Made by a program: the position numbers and the translations under genes | The notes under the pieces: generated by a model | The model's database searches: none | The model's input: only the letters and a program-made list of their open reading frames with translations | Told to the model about the DNA's origin: nothing | In this document: in pieces, positions 61,429-64,000 of the stretch | How positions within the stretch are numbered: position 1 is the first letter of the stretch | Layout: each line of letters begins with the position of its first letter | Source: Cytophaga aurantiaca DSM 3654 | GTDB taxonomy: Bacteria; Bacteroidota; Bacteroidia; Cytophagales; Cytophagaceae | Assembly: GCF_000379725.1 (NCBI RefSeq) | Contig: NZ_KB903643.1 | Span: forward strand, 1-64,000 | Length of the DNA stretch: 64,000 bases | Direction of reading: 5' to 3'

Positions 61429-61848
61429 ATGAAAGCAAATCATGTTAAGATTTCAATGGTGTTATTCTTATCCATTATACTATGCTTATTTAATTGTATT
61501 GGAAAGAATGATTCATATGAAGCAAATCCAAAAGGATTGGTTTATAGTTCCGTACAGGGTGGGCCGGGTACCAGCAATAGTCAGGGTGCTTTAAAGGTAA
61601 ACATTCGTTCAGATACGTATTGGTCAAATTATGAAAAGTATACGATCCATATTGATGGACTAGGAGATTATACACTTCCGGTCAATACCATTCAATTTAA
61701 TAAATCGAATATTAACCCGGGTACATATACATTTCAGATAAATGTGGTTTGTGAAAATGGAAATAATAATAATTGCAGACAACGTTTTATAAAAGGACAA
61801 TTTACGGTGCAAGCTTCATATACCACTGTAATCGATGCCGGCCTATAA
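61429..61848 (+). CDS. Hypothetical lipoprotein, 139 aa
   Basis: The signal peptide (ISMVLFLSIILCLFNC) has a plausible lipobox LFNC giving lipidation at Cys24. The mature part is a short beta-rich domain (GALKVNIRSDTYWSNY, YTIHIDGLGDYTLPV, INPGTYTFQINVVCENG), looking like a small Ig-like or PEGA-type fold. It has a terminator before it and a 171-bp gap after it. No family is recognised. Confidence 0.65.
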   Translation: MKANHVKISMVLFLSIILCLFNCIGKNDSYEANPKGLVYSSVQGGPGTSNSQGALKVNIRSDTYWSNYEKYTIHIDGLGDYTLPVNTIQFNKSNINPGTYTFQINVVCENGNNNNCRQRFIKGQFTVQASYTTVIDAGL

Positions 61849-62019
61849 TTTATTTTTCGGAAAATTTAATGAGTAGGTCTTTCGTTTGTTGGGAGGATTT
61901 TTTTGTATGTTTTGAGAATCTGTTTTTTGAAATAATTTTTTTCGAAAGAAATTGATTTCAGATAAAAAAATACCTTAGATTGTTGATACAAATCCCCGGT
62001 GTTTTTTAGAACTACCCAA

Positions 62020-63072
62020 ATGAAGCATTTTATTATTTTCCCTTACAAACCATTATTGTTGGTGTGTTTATTCGCATCTATACTCTTTGCATGCAAAACA
62101 AAAGAGAAACCAAGTCAGATCACCAATGCGATTTATGTATGGAATGAGCGATCGGGATATAATTATTTTTCCGATGAAGAATTAAATTTTATTAAAGTAA
62201 ATAATATTCAACAGGTGTATTGCAAACTGGCGGATGTAAGCTGGGATGAAACGGATCATGCGTATCCGCACGACATCAATCAGCTGCCGGGGGATCGTGT
62301 ATTGCAAACATTCATAAATATTGTTCCATGTATTTTTATGGAAAACTCTGTGATGCTGAAAAGCACAAAGCCTGAATTGGAATACATGGCTCAAAAAATT
62401 GCAGCACGTATTAAAAATTTTGACAAACATACAAAGATCTGCCAGGTCGATTGCGACTGGAGTGCAGCAAGCAAAGACAATTATTTTTTCTTTCTGGAAA
62501 AAATGAAACAGCACCTGGATTCAACAAAACTTTCGGTTACGCTACGATTGTATCAATATAAGTATCCTGAAAAAACAGGTGTGCCGCCTGCAGACCGTGT
62601 TACGTTGATGTTATATAATTTTAATTCACCTACCGTTTACCGTCAGGAGAATAGCATCTTTGATAAAGCAGAAGCAAGCAAATACATTACCGGTAAAAAA
62701 TATGCGTTGCCGATGGATTTTGCCTTGCCGGCTTTTTCATGGAATGTGGTCTATGATCATGAGGATAAATTTGCGGGCTTTCTTAAACTCAGCGGAGATT
62801 TTGACAAAATCGAATATTTGAAATTAGTAAAGGATCATGTGTATGAGGTAACAGCAGATACAGTTATTGATGCATACTATTTAAGGAAAGGATATAAGCT
62901 AAAGTTTGAAGAGGTCAATCATAAAAAATTGAAAGAAGCATACAGTCTGATCGATAAATTTAAAAATACAGATACCTTTTCTGTTGCTTTATTTGATTTG
63001 AATTATGAAACATTGAAAAAAATAACTGAAGAAGATCATGCACCGCTATACAATTCGATTCTGGTTAAGTAG
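62020..63072 (+). CDS. Hypothetical lipoprotein, 350 aa
   Basis: The ATG at 62020 gives a signal peptide LLLVCLFASILFACKT with lipobox LFAC. The alternative in-frame ATG at 61999 adds seven residues that spoil it. The mature protein has an alpha/beta pattern with QVDCDWSAASKDNYFFFLEK and LSVTLRLYQYKYPEKTGVPPADRVTLMLYNF, reminiscent of TIM-barrel glycosidase-like proteins. No catalytic residues can be assigned. Its end overlaps the next gene by 35 bp. Confidence 0.7.
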   Translation: MKHFIIFPYKPLLLVCLFASILFACKTKEKPSQITNAIYVWNERSGYNYFSDEELNFIKVNNIQQVYCKLADVSWDETDHAYPHDINQLPGDRVLQTFINIVPCIFMENSVMLKSTKPELEYMAQKIAARIKNFDKHTKICQVDCDWSAASKDNYFFFLEKMKQHLDSTKLSVTLRLYQYKYPEKTGVPPADRVTLMLYNFNSPTVYRQENSIFDKAEASKYITGKKYALPMDFALPAFSWNVVYDHEDKFAGFLKLSGDFDKIEYLKLVKDHVYEVTADTVIDAYYLRKGYKLKFEEVNHKKLKEAYSLIDKFKNTDTFSVALFDLNYETLKKITEEDHAPLYNSILVK

Positions 63073-64000
63073 TATTATTCTACTGCTGCCGCTGATTCCA
63101 TTGAAGCCCTGCGGCGATTATTATGCAAATGGAATACGTGTTACCAATTTCATGGATAACGTACTGCATTTTGATGAACTTACGAAATATGTTTTCACGA
63201 CAGATTATTATAAATACGATTACGATATACCCACATATGAGTCGTACAAAGAAAATATTGAACAATGGTTTGTGTATTGCAATAATCAACATGTTAAACG
63301 AAAAGATATTTATGATTATTTATATATTCTATCAGATGAGGATTTTATAAAAAATGAACGCATCTTATTAGAAAAAAACACCTTTCTTTCTTCCTTAAAA
63401 AATAAAAAAGAAGCACTGAATTATGTCTTGTCACTAAAGCATACATCCGGCGGTAGCTTTGAAAAGACCTGGGATGATTTTGGAAATGAATATGGTTCAT
63501 ATTATAATGGAAGAGAAAAAGTATATGATATAAAAGCTTTAGATAGCTTACTTGCAAATACACAGGATGCTTTTTTGAAAAGACGTTATGCATATCAATT
63601 GTTGATCGCTTCTTTTTATTATGCGGATAGTATTCCTCATACGGTTGAAAATATCTTTGATCTGAATTTTAAAGAAGGTAAAAAAGATTGGATGTATTAT
63701 TCAGCCTTGCATTATGTGGCGTATGTTGTACCGAATGAAAATGAAGTGCGTTTAGAGTGTATCATGTATGGTAGCGATAAGCAGTCTCGCAATATAGAAT
63801 TGCTATATGCTTCACCTACATTTAACAGTTTTCTTGCAACTGAAAAAGATCCGGTAAAAAAATCATATTTGTTAGCTGTTAGATCGATGCGCAATATGGG
63901 GCCTTGTCTGGCTGATCTCAAAGAAATTTATCGTTTGAATCCGAAAAATAATTATCTGAATTTTTTACTGAATAGGGAAGTGAATAAAATTGAAGACTGG
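63038..64000 (+). CDS. Hypothetical exported protein, N-terminal part (runs off the window)
   Basis: The frame is open from the ATG at 63038 to the last base (321 codons, no stop). It starts MHRYTIRFWLSSIILLLPLI, a signal-like segment, followed by PCGDYYANGIRVTNFM. A Tyr-rich, mostly helical region follows with repeat-like helices toward the end (AYQLLIASFYYADS, YLLAVRSMRNMGPCLADL). Overlap with the preceding lipoprotein gene by 35 bp suggests translational coupling, so the two may work together. No family is recognised. Confidence 0.7.
   Translation, partial: MHRYTIRFWLSSIILLLPLIPLKPCGDYYANGIRVTNFMDNVLHFDELTKYVFTTDYYKYDYDIPTYESYKENIEQWFVYCNNQHVKRKDIYDYLYILSDEDFIKNERILLEKNTFLSSLKNKKEALNYVLSLKHTSGGSFEKTWDDFGNEYGSYYNGREKVYDIKALDSLLANTQDAFLKRRYAYQLLIASFYYADSIPHTVENIFDLNFKEGKKDWMYYSALHYVAYVVPNENEVRLECIMYGSDKQSRNIELLYASPTFNSFLATEKDPVKKSYLLAVRSMRNMGPCLADLKEIYRLNPKNNYLNFLLNREVNKIEDW

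Overview
The window looks like chromosomal DNA of a gliding Bacteroidota of the order Cytophagales. The best match I can recall is Cytophaga hutchinsonii or a close relative, but I cannot confirm this without a search. The reasons are three large surface proteins with the gliding-motility/CHU-type C-terminal domain (type IX secretion, type B sorting), one protein with a type A Por-secretion tail, starts lacking strong Shine-Dalgarno sites, and upstream boxes resembling the Bacteroidota promoter (TTTG, about 20 bases, TAnnTTTG). About 58 protein genes are supported. No tRNA, rRNA, CRISPR array or prophage was seen.

Layout. 1-302 is the right end of an IS3-family element. 318-4371 holds an IscA-like Fe-S protein, two tandem 43- and 46-residue paralogous secreted peptides, thiL, two small conserved proteins and rlmD. 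4482-6338 is a type IX-secreted protein. 6521-13151 is a TetR-TolC-MFP-RND efflux operon. 13150-17376 is an AT-rich stretch carrying one 1082-residue surface protein, bracketed by two diverged copies of a 140-bp terminator unit. 17378-20070 holds an N-carbamoylputrescine amidase, a YigZ/IMPACT protein and an EamA-like transporter. 20071-23593 is a four-gene surface-glycan locus (sugar ketoisomerase, acyltransferase, flippase, glycosyltransferase). 23648-27766 is a minus-strand group: glutamine-synthetase-like ligase, APH-fold kinase, HAD phosphatase and an outer-membrane protein. 27995-31280 holds small conserved proteins and an MBOAT/SGNH acyl-transfer pair. 31557-34384 holds efp, a type A sorting-tail protein, mepB and membrane proteins. 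34408-40512 is a 2034-residue alpha-2-macroglobulin. 40859-44812 holds a FrnE-type DsbA protein, a membrane protein flanked by an 89-bp perfect direct repeat, and hrpB. 44960-49339 is a run of small, mostly unrecognised secreted or membrane proteins ending with a CheY-like regulator. 49552-52963 is sdhCAB. 53133-64000 holds another type IX-secreted protein, a DCC thiol oxidoreductase, fabD, folK, sppA, bioB and three envelope proteins, the last cut by the window edge.

How it fits together. Core metabolism (thiamine, biotin, folate, fatty acid initiation, succinate oxidation, translation factors) is interleaved with an unusually large envelope load: secreted adhesin-like proteins, a glycan locus, an efflux pump, an anti-protease and several lipoproteins. 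Intergenic DNA is rich in long perfect hairpins, several duplicated, which suggests terminator units act as recombination sites or mobile repeats.

I found no convincing new defence or secretion system. The most unusual items are the tandem micro-lipoprotein pair, the repeat-bracketed surface-protein island, the repeat-bracketed membrane gene, and the ligase-kinase-phosphatase group.
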